Below the pieces are notes generated by a model. The model was given only the letters and a program-made list of their open reading frames with translations, did not search any database and was not told the DNA's origin. A stretch of 64,000 nucleotides of DNA from Planctobacterium marinum (GTDB taxonomy: Bacteria > Pseudomonadota > Gammaproteobacteria > Enterobacterales > Alteromonadaceae). A program made the translations under genes and the position numbers. Each line of letters starts with the position of its first letter. The stretch's first letter is position 1. Shown here piece by piece: positions 7,957-17,347 of the stretch. The stretch spans positions 459,045 through 523,044 of the forward strand of contig NZ_JAJEWQ010000004.1 of NCBI RefSeq assembly GCF_020687805.1, written 5' to 3'.

Positions 7957-10271
7957 GTTCAATTAGCGAACAATTACAAGCTATAGAGGAAGAACTCGCT
8001 GACCTTGAGAGTCGAAAGCAAGTTTTAATAGTGCGTAAAGCTAGCCTTGAGAAAACCTACCAATCACAGAATCCTTCAAGCACCGACAAAATATCTGCTG
8101 AAGAAAGAATATCTATATTTACGGATCTGTTCACGGGAAGGAGTGATGTTTTTGCTTTAAAGTGGGAGAACCTGAAAAGTGGAAAGTCTGGTTATTCTCC
8201 AGCGTGTCATAATGAGTGGATACAAGGGATTTGTAACAAGCCCTATACCAAATGTACAGATTGCAAAAATCAAAACTTTAAAGAGCTAAACGAGCAGGAA
8301 ATCTATAAACATCTCACCGGAATGCAGGTGATTGGAACCTATGCTCTCGGACATTCAGGTGCGTGTAGGTTTTTGGCAATTGATTTTGATAAATCCGATT
8401 GGCAACTCGCGGTTAAATCGACAGCTCAGGCTGCAATTACCCTGGAAATTCCGCATGCTGTCGAAATCTCACAATCCGGTAACGGTGCCCACCTATGGGT
8501 ATTCTTCAGCGAAAATGTTCCAGCAAAGCTTGCCCGTCGCCTTGGTTTCTTGCTCTTAGATAAAGCAATGGAATTGTGTTCAAGCTTAACGTTTGATTCT
8601 TATGATCGCCTGTTCCCCAACCAAGATTTATTGCCAGAAGGCGGATTTGGGAATTTGATTGGTTTGCCTTTACAACAAAAGCGCAGAAAAAGTGGCTTCA
8701 CTGAATTTGTTACAGCCAATTTGGCTCAAATAGAAGATCAATGGCAGTTCTTAAAACATTTGCCGAGAATGAGCCATTTAGAAGTTGCTCAGATGGTCAA
8801 ATCAGAATCTGATGATAAACACATGGATGAGCTGCCGTGGGAAAGGCAATCGGTATCAACAGTAATAATTCCAGACTGCCCTCAGGAATTAACGATTGTG
8901 AGAGCAAATCGGTTGTTTATTTCAGTAGCGAGTTTACCTTCCAAGTTGGTTAGTTGCATTCGAAGAATAGCCAGTTTCTCCAATCCTGAATTTTTCAAAA
9001 AACAGGCGTTACGGTTTTCTACTTACGACACACCAAGATTTATCAGTCTGGCCCGAATAGAAGGAGACTACCTTTCAATACCTCGCGGCTGCGAGGATGA
9101 CTTGATTGATTTGCTACGGTCCCAAAACATTAAGCCACATTTCGATACAAAAACAGTAAAGGGGAACAGGCTAACCAAAATCAAGATGACTTGCAGGTTG
9201 AGGAAGGAGCAAGCCAAAGCCGTTAATAAGATTTTAAAGCACGACATTGGTATCTTGCATGCTCCTACAGCTTTTGGCAAAACGGTCACTGCTATAGGTA
9301 TCATCGAAAAGCGAAAAACCAATACCTTGGTTCTTGTCCACAACAAACAATTAATCGATCAATGGCGGGAGCGTATAACCACCTTTACTAATGGCATTCA
9401 ATGTGGAGTGCATATGGGCACTAAGAAGTCTTTATCGAATGAAGTGGATATCGCGACCTACCAGAGCTTGATAAATCGGAAAGACAACAAGGTAAATTCA
9501 ATACTACATAACTATGGACAAATCATCATAGACGAATGCCACCATGTTCCAGCGGCAAGTTTCGAGCTGGTTCTTTCTGAAACTTCTGCAAGGTACATTG
9601 TTGGACTAACCGCAACGCCCAACAGGCAAGATGGCTTGCAGAAAATCATGTTTATGTTAGCGGGCAAAGTGAGGCATCGCGTTTTAGATGAAGCTGATAA
9701 AAGCTTCACACAGACAGTGTTTGTCAAAACTAGAAGTGCTGAGTTTGCTAGGTCAAACGAGGACGATTCGAAGCTGCATATCAGCGAAATTTACCAATGG
9801 CTGAGTGAGGATGAACAGCGCAATGTCATGATTATTGATGATGTTATTGCCTCAGCAAATGAAGGCCGCTATTGTCTTCTGTTAAGCGAAAGGCGTGGTC
9901 ATGCAGAAAAACTGTTGAATATGTTGGTTGAACAGGGTTTGAGGTGTGTTTTATTAACAGGTGGCATGAGCGCCAGGCAAAGAAAGGAAGCAAATGAAAG
10001 ACTGCCCAACTCACAAGTGTTGGTTGCAACCGGAAAATACATAGGTGAAGGTTTTGATTTTCCCCGACTGGACACTCTTTTTATTACATTACCGATTTCG
10101 TGGAAAGGCACACTTGCTCAATACGCTGGTCGTATTCATCGTACTTTTGATGATAAAGAAGAAGTTCGCATTTATGATTATGCAGAAATCAACGAGCCAA
10201 TGTTAAATCGTATGTATCAAAAGAGAGAAAAAGGGTATTTGGCGTTAGGCTACGAAATTAATAAAGCTTGA
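7953..10271 (+). CDS. TOTE-type archaeo-eukaryotic primase fused to SF2 helicase
   Basis: This 772-residue protein starts with a coiled coil (residues 1-40). A Cys/His cluster follows (CHNEW...CNKPYTKCTDC, about 84-105). Next is a primase-polymerase-like domain with FLAIDFDKSDW near 140-148 (the D-x-D metal motif) and a SGNGAHLWVFF motif near 175-185. Last comes a superfamily 2 helicase with Walker A APTAFGKT near 440, DECHH near 527 and LTATPNRQDG. This order is that of the proteins described for TOTE conflict systems, proposed to act in replication conflict or defence. It is the third gene of the operon with parDE, on a 3.2-kb island bounded by tRNA-Leu scars. The biological role of the single protein is not established. 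Confidence 0.8.
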   Translation: MSSISEQLQAIEEELADLESRKQVLIVRKASLEKTYQSQNPSSTDKISAEERISIFTDLFTGRSDVFALKWENLKSGKSGYSPACHNEWIQGICNKPYTKCTDCKNQNFKELNEQEIYKHLTGMQVIGTYALGHSGACRFLAIDFDKSDWQLAVKSTAQAAITLEIPHAVEISQSGNGAHLWVFFSENVPAKLARRLGFLLLDKAMELCSSLTFDSYDRLFPNQDLLPEGGFGNLIGLPLQQKRRKSGFTEFVTANLAQIEDQWQFLKHLPRMSHLEVAQMVKSESDDKHMDELPWERQSVSTVIIPDCPQELTIVRANRLFISVASLPSKLVSCIRRIASFSNPEFFKKQALRFSTYDTPRFISLARIEGDYLSIPRGCEDDLIDLLRSQNIKPHFDTKTVKGNRLTKIKMTCRLRKEQAKAVNKILKHDIGILHAPTAFGKTVTAIGIIEKRKTNTLVLVHNKQLIDQWRERITTFTNGIQCGVHMGTKKSLSNEVDIATYQSLINRKDNKVNSILHNYGQIIIDECHHVPAASFELVLSETSARYIVGLTATPNRQDGLQKIMFMLAGKVRHRVLDEADKSFTQTVFVKTRSAEFARSNEDDSKLHISEIYQWLSEDEQRNVMIIDDVIASANEGRYCLLLSERRGHAEKLLNMLVEQGLRCVLLTGGMSARQRKEANERLPNSQVLVATGKYIGEGFDFPRLDTLFITLPISWKGTLAQYAGRIHRTFDDKEEVRIYDYAEINEPMLNRMYQKREKGYLALGYEINKA

Positions 10272-10300
10272 CTATTTGAAGCCCAAAACACGGCTAAATA

Positions 10301-10350
10301 CGGTTCTTTAGGTCAGCTAAAATTACTAAGGCCCAGATACAACAAAACCC
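10301..10350. repeat. Island-end flank with hairpin, related to 2532-2580
   Basis: CGGTTCTTTAGG...GGCCCAGATACAACA matches the region before scar D. It continues into AAACCCGCTAAAAAGCAGGTTT, an imperfect hairpin that could have been the tRNA terminator. Nothing coding is visible between 10272 and 10661. Confidence 0.55.
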
Positions 10351-10372
10351 GCTAAAAAGCAGGTTTGAAGTA

Positions 10373-10427
10373 TGGTACCAGAGGCCGGACTTGAACCGGC
10401 ACAGTATTGCTACCGGCGGATTTTGAA
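10373..10427 (-). repeat. tRNA-Leu(CAA) 3' remnant (att scar B)
   Basis: The match runs from the CCA end to ...GCGGATTTTGAA and then departs into AAGTTTGTG, exactly as in scar C. It marks the left end of the 27-kb island 3, whose right end is the intact tRNA-Leu at 37572-37658. Confidence 0.8.
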
Positions 10428-10482
10428 AAGTTTGTGTTTACTTTGGGCTTTTATTTACAGTACCTGTAGCTGTGCGCTAGCC

Positions 10483-10500
10483 ACTTTGCAAAAACTTTGC
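10483..10500. promoter_or_regulatory. Putative integrase arm-type site (scar B)
   Basis: ACTTTGCAAAAACTTTGC begins 55 bp after the tRNA match. It is the third copy of this motif at the same spacing. Confidence 0.5.
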
Positions 10501-10519
10501 AAAAAGATCTTAGATTTTC

Positions 10520-10661
10520 AATTGCTAAAATCATGAAAATTAGAAGCAGCTCGACACCGGACTGCCTTAACAATGCCGTCCATTCATAGGACCTGACATT
10601 GCGCTTCGCGAGTGTGTGTAACTGCCTACAGTCATTAACGGTGGGTCGATGCGAAGTAGAA
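10520..10661 (-). ncRNA. Candidate DRT3 ncRNA with ACACACAC element
   Basis: Directly downstream of the second reverse transcriptase, on its strand, the sequence reads GUUACACACACUCGCGAAGCGC. The (AC)4 run is at 10619-10612. Beside it is a stem: 10571-10575 CAATG pairs with 10597-10601 CATTG, and 10578-10581 GTCC pairs with 10589-10592 GGAC, closing a 7-nt loop. A small CGC-TTC-GCG hairpin (10602-10610) sits between that stem and the AC run, and another stem (10652-10658 with 10668-10674) spans the RT stop codon. DRT3 systems are reported to use an ncRNA with an ACACAC template, so position and motif fit. The ends given are guesses. Confidence 0.55.
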
Positions 10662-12737
10662 CTAATATACTTCGTCGCTTTGTTTTGAGTCAAGTTCCTC
10701 AGCGAAGCTGAAGTCTTTCCATTTCGTAAACCAATTGTCCCTCAAAGCCATAATCTCGCTTTGTAGTTTTCTTTTTCCTATTCCAAAATGCTTAAGTAAT
10801 GTGCGTTTGAAGTTATCTTCCAAGTACGGACAACTAATACAATCCATTAGAAGAAGAAACGCCTCGGTGTCTTTTCGTATTGAGATACCAGGTGCGGTCA
10901 ACTTCGTTTTGATGATTCTCTTTATCCCCTTTCTGGCCCTGTCATATCTTTTCTTATTCTTCATATAAAAGAGGATAACTGTTATTGAGAAGTAATTGAG
11001 GCTACCATCAAATGATATTGTTCTCTTTGTCTCATACCTGCCACCAAAATACTTCACTAAGGTAGGCTCTGTTAGCCAATAGTCTTTTCCGAGTTCGGAT
11101 ATGACTGTCAACAAGTAAAGCGTTTCAACTTGCGTATAGTTTTGTGTTTCGTATTTGTGAATCACAAATGATACGTTATCTGAGATGCTTTTAAATACGT
11201 GATGCATCTCATCGATCTCAACAAGTCTACTCTTGCAGAACTCAATAATCTGTTTAAGTACACGGCTCAGTTTAATTGTTGTGTTAGCTCTTGGGGCGAC
11301 GTTGTATATGAAGAAGCAAAACTCTATGCAAGCATCAATTGCATCTAATAAGTCTCTCTGAGTTTTGTATTCATATTCTATTTCTGAATATTTTTTGAAA
11401 ATTGATTTTAACTTTGACTCAACAATCGTCAATGTATAGTTAATGACACTTTTATATTCGGTTCCGCTTTCAGATAGTATTGATTTGTATGACGTAATAA
11501 GAGTTTTCCCGTGAATAAAAATCTTACCAGTCTTAATTGGTCTACCTTGGTCATCGAAACGATCGTCAACTGTCTCAACTTCAATCTTTATCTTGTCATT
11601 TAGCAATTCAGAAATTTTTCTCTTTGCAATAGTTATCTCTGTGATGATTGGTTTCGAATATATTAGTTCCTTTTCTGTGTTAAGACCCAACTTATAACTT
11701 GAAAGACAATCCACAAGTGAATCAACAATGACCTTGTAGACCTTTTTATCATTGAAGAAGACAAAGTAATCGTCAACATACCTAAAAATAGAATAATGTA
11801 CATCTCTATAGATTGATGATTTTCCTAAAGTTCCCTCAAGATTGAAATCAACTTTCTGAAGAATCAACTCTGCAAAAATCCTAGAAATCTCTGGTCCAAT
11901 TAATATTCCATTCGTCTCATTATAGTTTTGCTTTTGCATCAATAAATCAAACTCGCTTGCAAAACTATTATTCAAAGACTTAATACCTGAATTGGCCAAT
12001 TCATCTTTAACAACAACTTTACCTAGTGTTGCCCATGCTATTGAGTGAGTGTAAATTGAGTCAAAACACTTTGAAACATCAAGTTGAGCCATTGAGTTAT
12101 AACGTTTTTCGCACTGATGGTAAGTTGATGACTCAAAAAACTCGTGGATATTTCGTATTTTTTGATACCCAAAAAATGACTTAATATGTTTATTCTTATA
12201 GGCAATACTTTTATCGAATTGATTTGACAGAATTACAGATGCACTCTTTCTCTCATCATCGAATAGTCTTGTGTTAGCTATTCTAGAGGGGTGTCTCAGA
12301 CTAAAGTTGGATCTAATCGAGTAGTACAAGATTAGCTCTTTGAATTTATCATAGAATTCTATGACTTGAAGTTGGTTCCGAGGGTGCGGAACAGAAAGCT
12401 TTCTATAACTATCTTCTTTGTGACTGATTCCATACTGGAACGGCACAGTTATTGGTGTTCCATTTTTTATTTCAAAGCTTCTAAATTCACCATCTTCTGC
12501 AATGTCATTTTTTTCCTCTTCACTGAGTCCAAATAGTAGATGAATTACCGCATCATTAGCATCATCCAACTTTTTCCAAGCAACTTTTCCATTTATGCAG
12601 CCCAGACTATTACCAACAATAAAATCATAAAAAAAGCGGTTTGAAAAAGTAATAGGAGTTTCATAAGGAAGTGTGTCAGAAAGTATTGCTCTTTCTTTTT
12701 TTAGTTTTATTCGCAGTACCTTTTTCACTACGACCAC
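10662..12737 (-). CDS. drt3b: DRT3-like reverse transcriptase B (UG8-type)
   Basis: The 691-residue protein has reverse-transcriptase motifs: SMAQLDVSKCFDSIY (first catalytic Asp at 220), GPEISRIFAELIL near 281-293, and FRYVDDYFVFF with the YVDD box at 320-323. A long C-terminal alpha-helical region without recognised domains follows. It starts with GTG at 12737, overlapping the upstream RT gene by 10 bp. Two tandem, unlike RTs in one operon are the hallmark of defence-associated RT type 3 (UG3 plus UG8). In the family, this larger partner makes the second strand of dinucleotide-repeat DNA. No maturase or endonuclease domain is present, so it is not a group II intron protein. Confidence 0.8.
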   Translation of the reverse strand: MVVVKKVLRIKLKKERAILSDTLPYETPITFSNRFFYDFIVGNSLGCINGKVAWKKLDDANDAVIHLLFGLSEEEKNDIAEDGEFRSFEIKNGTPITVPFQYGISHKEDSYRKLSVPHPRNQLQVIEFYDKFKELILYYSIRSNFSLRHPSRIANTRLFDDERKSASVILSNQFDKSIAYKNKHIKSFFGYQKIRNIHEFFESSTYHQCEKRYNSMAQLDVSKCFDSIYTHSIAWATLGKVVVKDELANSGIKSLNNSFASEFDLLMQKQNYNETNGILIGPEISRIFAELILQKVDFNLEGTLGKSSIYRDVHYSIFRYVDDYFVFFNDKKVYKVIVDSLVDCLSSYKLGLNTEKELIYSKPIITEITIAKRKISELLNDKIKIEVETVDDRFDDQGRPIKTGKIFIHGKTLITSYKSILSESGTEYKSVINYTLTIVESKLKSIFKKYSEIEYEYKTQRDLLDAIDACIEFCFFIYNVAPRANTTIKLSRVLKQIIEFCKSRLVEIDEMHHVFKSISDNVSFVIHKYETQNYTQVETLYLLTVISELGKDYWLTEPTLVKYFGGRYETKRTISFDGSLNYFSITVILFYMKNKKRYDRARKGIKRIIKTKLTAPGISIRKDTEAFLLLMDCISCPYLEDNFKRTLLKHFGIGKRKLQSEIMALRDNWFTKWKDFSFAEELDSKQSDEVY

Positions 12738-14083
12738 ACCTTTGTAATTGTAGAGAAATCGGCAGCAGTAAAGTTTGCAAACAATCGCTGATCAAATCCC
12801 TTTTTAAATGAATATTTAGAAATTCTTGCTTTCAAGCTTGGGCTAGCTAAAGAACGCGAAAGACCTATTAGCTTTTGATCTAATACTTCTAAACAATCTG
12901 AGTTCGTTATCCATTGATTTGAGTTGTAGATCCCTACAACTGCATTGCCTTTGTTATTCGAAAGCTTGGTGTTGTAAGTTAAAAACTTTAGACGCAACAA
13001 CAACTCTCTTCTTGCCTTTTTAGGTTGCTTGCGAAAATTCCGTTTGTATGCATTTATCACGTCTAAGATTCTTTTTTGGTATTTAGTTATTTTCTTACTC
13101 GAAAGTTCTAGCCTGATTCTGCCGCCTGAGTAGTTAAACCTATAGCCCAAATAATCAAATGAATAATTTGCATACCCATTGCTCAAATCAATAACTTTAG
13201 TTTTATCTCCATCTTGATTAATTTCCAGGCACTCCTTTCTCAATTGTGACTCAATATTAGTCAAAAAATCTTGAGCCACACTTCCAGCTTGAGGAGTTAG
13301 CACCAGAACTATATCGTCAACATATCTAGCGTAGTAAATGAGGTTTGGTAGGCTTCCCATCTCTAAATCAAACCGTTTTAAATATAGCTCTGACAAGTAT
13401 GCACTTACACCTACGCCTCTCGGTATACCTTGAGCGGCTCCTGAGACTGATTCATATGACTTGAAGAGCCTAGCAATAAGTTTTCTTGTTGTAAGACTTA
13501 ATATAGGACTTTCATTCAATTTTTTTAAAAGAACATCCCTATCAATACTTTCATAAAATGATTTAATATCTGTCTTAATAATGATCTTTGGAAAAGAATC
13601 ATCCAAAACTGAACGAAGCTGCGGAATAATTAGATCTCTATCAGCTTGTTTCACACCGTAAGTGTACTTAATATTTCTTTGTATTTGCTTTTCGGAAAAG
13701 AACGAATCAGCAGACGAGCCGGTGACATAAACATCTTTTCCATTTACTTTATTGGGTGATTTTGAAATAACAAAGTTGAAGCTTCTATTAGAGATATTAT
13801 TAGAAATTATCTTTAAATATTGTCTAACCGCATGTTTTTTGCGTTCTTTAAAATGACGTAGCAATCGATATAGAAACAAAATCCTATTCTCAAAGAAGCT
13901 TCTCGAATAGAAACGTTTTCTAGTATAAGTTCGTCGTATTAGCTTTCTGACCCGGTTGATATATCCATATTCAACGCTTACATTTTGGAAAAATCTGTCA
14001 GCAAGATTATTGCCCTTATTATTTTCTGATGAATATATTTTAAATAAGTTTTGTTCTGAAAAAGACTGGTCAAACATAATCAT
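12728..14083 (-). CDS. drt3a: DRT3-like reverse transcriptase A (UG3-type)
   Basis: The 451-residue protein is the first gene of the two-RT operon. Motifs are IIIKTDIKSFYESID (Asp 172), QGIPRGVGVSAYLSELY near 218-234, and YYARYVDDIVLVL with YVDD at 254-257. The N-terminal 110 residues are rich in Arg and Lys and could bind the ncRNA. In DRT3 the smaller RT copies a short ncRNA template. The region is visibly AT-rich and has many rare-looking codons relative to the core genes further right, in line with transfer. The start could be the Met at codon 3; no clear ribosome site decides it. Confidence 0.8.
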   Translation of the reverse strand: MIMFDQSFSEQNLFKIYSSENNKGNNLADRFFQNVSVEYGYINRVRKLIRRTYTRKRFYSRSFFENRILFLYRLLRHFKERKKHAVRQYLKIISNNISNRSFNFVISKSPNKVNGKDVYVTGSSADSFFSEKQIQRNIKYTYGVKQADRDLIIPQLRSVLDDSFPKIIIKTDIKSFYESIDRDVLLKKLNESPILSLTTRKLIARLFKSYESVSGAAQGIPRGVGVSAYLSELYLKRFDLEMGSLPNLIYYARYVDDIVLVLTPQAGSVAQDFLTNIESQLRKECLEINQDGDKTKVIDLSNGYANYSFDYLGYRFNYSGGRIRLELSSKKITKYQKRILDVINAYKRNFRKQPKKARRELLLRLKFLTYNTKLSNNKGNAVVGIYNSNQWITNSDCLEVLDQKLIGLSRSLASPSLKARISKYSFKKGFDQRLFANFTAADFSTITKVWS

Positions 14084-14179
14084 CCCTAATTGAGTACACT
14101 ACGTGTTGATTTTGGCGCACTAACTGTCACGATGTACCAAATTACGCCTCATTTCAAGGGATTTGGGAAGACTTGAAGT

Positions 14180-15460
14180 TTAAATGCATCCTCTACGTTT
14201 ATAGTTTGAACTCCACTCTTTTGCTCGTTTGGTGTAAGTGGCTACTGCTCTCTCATTCGACAATGCGAACCTATTTTTGACCTGTTTGATCTCGTCCATC
14301 TCAATGCCTGACAATTGGTTACCAAACATCTTCGGGATAACATGGCTGTAGTGCTGCTCTATCATTGATATTGATGTACCACACTGCTTAGCTAGTATTT
14401 CCATACTTACACGTTGAGCCATTAGCTCCCATGTAATGTAACTATGACGGAGTGAGTACATTGTACGAGTACCATGTGGCGATTCCTTAATCCCCAGTTC
14501 ATCGAGGACTGCCGTGAATGTCCTTCCAAGCTCTTTGGTTGTCTGACCATTTTTCAAACGGAAGATAAGATCAGTTGGTTTGCGTTTAGGAAAATCTTGA
14601 GTTAACAGCCATATAGCATCATAGATATTTGCATTGCACACCACTTCACGAGTGCCCGTAAATTTAGTGGTTTTACCTTTTCTTACGGTGATATAGAAAC
14701 GAGCCATATGCTCTTGGGTTTGGATGTGAAGATCACCCCATGTTAATTGGTCTAATTCAGACCCGGGCCGTAGACCAGTATTGATGGCGAACTCTATGTA
14801 GAAGAAAAGACATCGCCGGATCTGAGCTGTCACTTCCTTTCTGGCATTCTTTTCCATCTCCAAAAGCTTGTCACAGATACGCTCGTATTCTTCTGGTGTA
14901 AACGAAGCTCGTCTCGTTCCTGCTTTACCGACGTTGTTTAAGTTGGGAACTTGTATCGGTGCCATCCACTGATTGTCTAAAGCAATCTTGAAGACCATAT
15001 TTAATGCAGCATTGTGATTGAGGATGGTGGATTTAGATAAATCTTTCTTTGCTATTTCCTTACGCCTGACATTAAAGTCTCTAAGTTTATCTTGGTCGAT
15101 TGAAGTGATATAGGTTCGATCAAAAATCGGTATGTGGTATTTGGTAAGTGCGCTTATGTAATCCTTGTAAGCGACCTTTCCTGTCCCCATTTCAAGTTCA
15201 TGTTCCATATTCTTGATAGCTTTCTCAGCAACATCACGGAACCGCTTGCTCGTCGATAGCGTTCCAGTTTCTATTTTGATTTTGTATTCGGTACGTAAGT
15301 AACGGGCAGTTGCCTTAGCTTCTTCTAAGTCCTTTTGCTTGGTTGATTTGCAGTACCATTTACCGAACAGCTGGAATCGGGCATACCAGCGCAAACTATT
15401 GTCCTGTAAAAAAACATATAAAGTATCGTCTATATCGTGTCGCTCAAGCTGCGTTGTCAT
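14180..15460 (-). CDS. int: Phage-type tyrosine integrase
   Basis: The 426-residue protein has an N-terminal arm-binding/core-binding region and a catalytic domain. The catalytic Arg is in INTGLRPGSELDQL, the Lys in RKGKTTKFTG, the second Arg in YSLRHSYITWE and the nucleophile Tyr in MIEQHYSHV. The box usually reading G-H is GTS here, as in several phage integrases of this branch. It is the only phage-like integrase on island 3 and the best candidate for insertion into tRNA-Leu. It is, however, about 4 kb from the left scar rather than next to it, because the RT operon lies between. That position suggests the RT operon was added at the island end. Confidence 0.85.
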   Translation of the reverse strand: MTTQLERHDIDDTLYVFLQDNSLRWYARFQLFGKWYCKSTKQKDLEEAKATARYLRTEYKIKIETGTLSTSKRFRDVAEKAIKNMEHELEMGTGKVAYKDYISALTKYHIPIFDRTYITSIDQDKLRDFNVRRKEIAKKDLSKSTILNHNAALNMVFKIALDNQWMAPIQVPNLNNVGKAGTRRASFTPEEYERICDKLLEMEKNARKEVTAQIRRCLFFYIEFAINTGLRPGSELDQLTWGDLHIQTQEHMARFYITVRKGKTTKFTGTREVVCNANIYDAIWLLTQDFPKRKPTDLIFRLKNGQTTKELGRTFTAVLDELGIKESPHGTRTMYSLRHSYITWELMAQRVSMEILAKQCGTSISMIEQHYSHVIPKMFGNQLSGIEMDEIKQVKNRFALSNERAVATYTKRAKEWSSNYKRRGCI

Positions 15461-15664
15461 TAGCGCCTACTACCATGCAAAGAAAAATAACGTGCCTACT
15501 TGCATGTTACGCGAATAGCTGGCAGTAGCAATCGAAAGTTTGGAGAGAATAAATCACGTTAATAACTATTAACACTACCTACTCGGCTCTTGTATAAATC
15601 ACCTCCAACCAAAAGTAGCTATTTTTATGTAATTTGCTATTATGATTACTTAAAGGAGACCACT

Positions 15665-16822
15665 ATGAACAATCAAGCTATTGCTCACAATCTAAAGCGA
15701 TTGCGCTCCAATGCGCGATACAATCAGTCAGATCTAGCTGAAAAAGCTGGAATGTCTCTCAGTGGTTATCAAAAGCTAGAACGAGGCAAAGCTACTCCAA
15801 GAGCTGACTCAATCCGTTCTCTAGCAATTGCATTACGAGTACCAATTCAAGAAATTTTGGCAGAAGTTAAGCCCCTAAAGCACATTCGATTTAGATCACT
15901 TAAAAGGCTTAAAACTAGAGAGCAGATCATCTCCGATGTGGTTACTTGGTTGTATGACTTTAATTCTCTCGAAGAGCTAACTGAGGACAAACAGGTAGCA
16001 GACTTACATGAATTTTATGCCTACAAAGGAAGTAACTCCGTCAGTATTCCTGACCTTGCAAGCTACTGTAGAGACAAGTTTGGATTAGGTTCCAAAGAGC
16101 CGGTTTTGGACATCTGCGGACTACTTGAGGCAAGAGGAATTAAAGTTCGTTCCATTGAAGTGGAAACCGACTCTTTTTTAGGTTTATCAGTTAGCGAACA
16201 AGAGGAAGGGGGACCAGCCGTAATAGTCAATACCTGGAAAAGGCTGCCGGTGGAAACTTGGATATTTAGTGCCGCTCATGAACTTGGTCACCTTCTAATG
16301 CATCTCAATGCATATGATATTGACCAAACTACCGAAATTGATGAGCAAGAATCAGAGGCTGATCAGTTTGCATCACACTTTCTTATGCCACAAGAAGCTT
16401 TTGAAAGAGAATGGAATGAAGCGGCGGGTTTGAGCTTTGTTGATCGAGTATTGAAGGTCAAAAAAGTTTTTAAAGTCAGTTGGAGGACTGTTCTTTACCG
16501 GTATGCTGAAAATATGCCATCAGATAAGAAAAATAAGCTTTGGATGAATTTCAATATCGAGTTTAAAACCCGTTACGGGAAATCTCTTCAGAAGCATACT
16601 GAACCGGTCGGCATTGAAAGCGACAATTATAGAATTAACCATAGGTATACCACTGCAAGTGAGCCCTTCAATCTTGATGTATTTGATTTTAGGGAAGATC
16701 GTTTACCATTCCTTGTCAGAAAGGCAGTCGAGAATGGGAATATTTCACTATCTCGCGGAGCAGAAATATTAAGATTGCAAAACAAAGAAATGCGTCAGTT
16801 GGCGTCTTCTTGGGTTGGTTGA
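15665..16822 (+). CDS. XRE helix-turn-helix / ImmA-IrrE metallopeptidase
   Basis: The ATG at 15665 is preceded by GGAG, giving 385 residues. Residues 1-60 form an XRE helix-turn-helix (NLKRLRSNARYNQSDLAEKAGMSLSGYQKLE). A Zn-peptidase domain follows, with AAHELGHLLMH (HELGH at 205-209) and a downstream Glu in QESEADQFASHFLMP. Such proteins are either antitoxins/regulators or cleave repressors after stress. The gene is divergent from the integrase and is followed at 14 bp by a PIN-like nuclease gene. The pair therefore resembles the XRE-ImmA antitoxin plus toxin modules common on islands. Confidence 0.85.
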   Translation: MNNQAIAHNLKRLRSNARYNQSDLAEKAGMSLSGYQKLERGKATPRADSIRSLAIALRVPIQEILAEVKPLKHIRFRSLKRLKTREQIISDVVTWLYDFNSLEELTEDKQVADLHEFYAYKGSNSVSIPDLASYCRDKFGLGSKEPVLDICGLLEARGIKVRSIEVETDSFLGLSVSEQEEGGPAVIVNTWKRLPVETWIFSAAHELGHLLMHLNAYDIDQTTEIDEQESEADQFASHFLMPQEAFEREWNEAAGLSFVDRVLKVKKVFKVSWRTVLYRYAENMPSDKKNKLWMNFNIEFKTRYGKSLQKHTEPVGIESDNYRINHRYTTASEPFNLDVFDFREDRLPFLVRKAVENGNISLSRGAEILRLQNKEMRQLASSWVG

Positions 16823-16836
16823 TTCAGGATTAAACC

Positions 16837-17334
16837 GTGCCAGTAATAACAGATGCAAACGTCCTAATAGACTATGCCGACGCTGATATAACGATGCTGG
16901 CATTGTATTCAGAAAAAATTGAAAGGGTGATTATACCTTCGGTTATTCTGGATGAGGTAGACCAACTTACCCATGATGACTGTTTACAATATGGTTTTGA
17001 AATAATTGATGAGGAACTTGAGATCCTATCAGAAGCTTCAAACGCTCAACATGGTCCATTATCCTTCCAAGACAAAGTTTGCTTATACTTGGCCAAAAGC
17101 ATCGGCGGTGTCACTTGTATAACGAATGAAAAAGCACTCTTAAAATTTTGCGAGGAAGACAACATACCAACAAAGAGAGGATTGAGGTTATTACTTGAAC
17201 TAGCCGAACACAGCCATATTTCCAGAGATGATGCTATTGGGATGGTCTACGCTATAAATGAGTACAATCCTCTCCACATACATCAGGGGGTCATTGACGA
17301 CTTCATTCAGCTCCTTGATCAATACAATATATGA
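16837..17334 (+). CDS. PIN-like nuclease, probable toxin
   Basis: The 165-residue protein begins with GTG and reads VITDANVLIDYADADI, with an Asp at the N-terminal strand end typical of PIN domains. Further acidic residues occur in PSVILDEVDQL, LSFQDKVCLYLAKS and CITNEKALLKFC. PIN proteins cut RNA using three or four acidic residues and Mg2+. It lies 14 bp after the XRE-ImmA gene in one operon, so it is probably the toxin or effector of that pair. The Asp in SFQDKVC takes the place usually held by the Asp of the central motif. Confidence 0.7.
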   Translation: MPVITDANVLIDYADADITMLALYSEKIERVIIPSVILDEVDQLTHDDCLQYGFEIIDEELEILSEASNAQHGPLSFQDKVCLYLAKSIGGVTCITNEKALLKFCEEDNIPTKRGLRLLLELAEHSHISRDDAIGMVYAINEYNPLHIHQGVIDDFIQLLDQYNI

Positions 17335-17347
17335 GTGGTGTTAGGTG

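Noticed and set aside
10451..10693. 80-codon open frame on the minus strand after the RT operon
   Set aside because: It overlaps the RT stop region and the structured candidate ncRNA, has no similarity I recognise, and no ribosome site.
10662..14083. Group II intron or retron for the two RTs
   Set aside because: There is no intron domain V-like structure, no maturase or HNH domain, and two unlike RTs in one operon fit DRT3 better.
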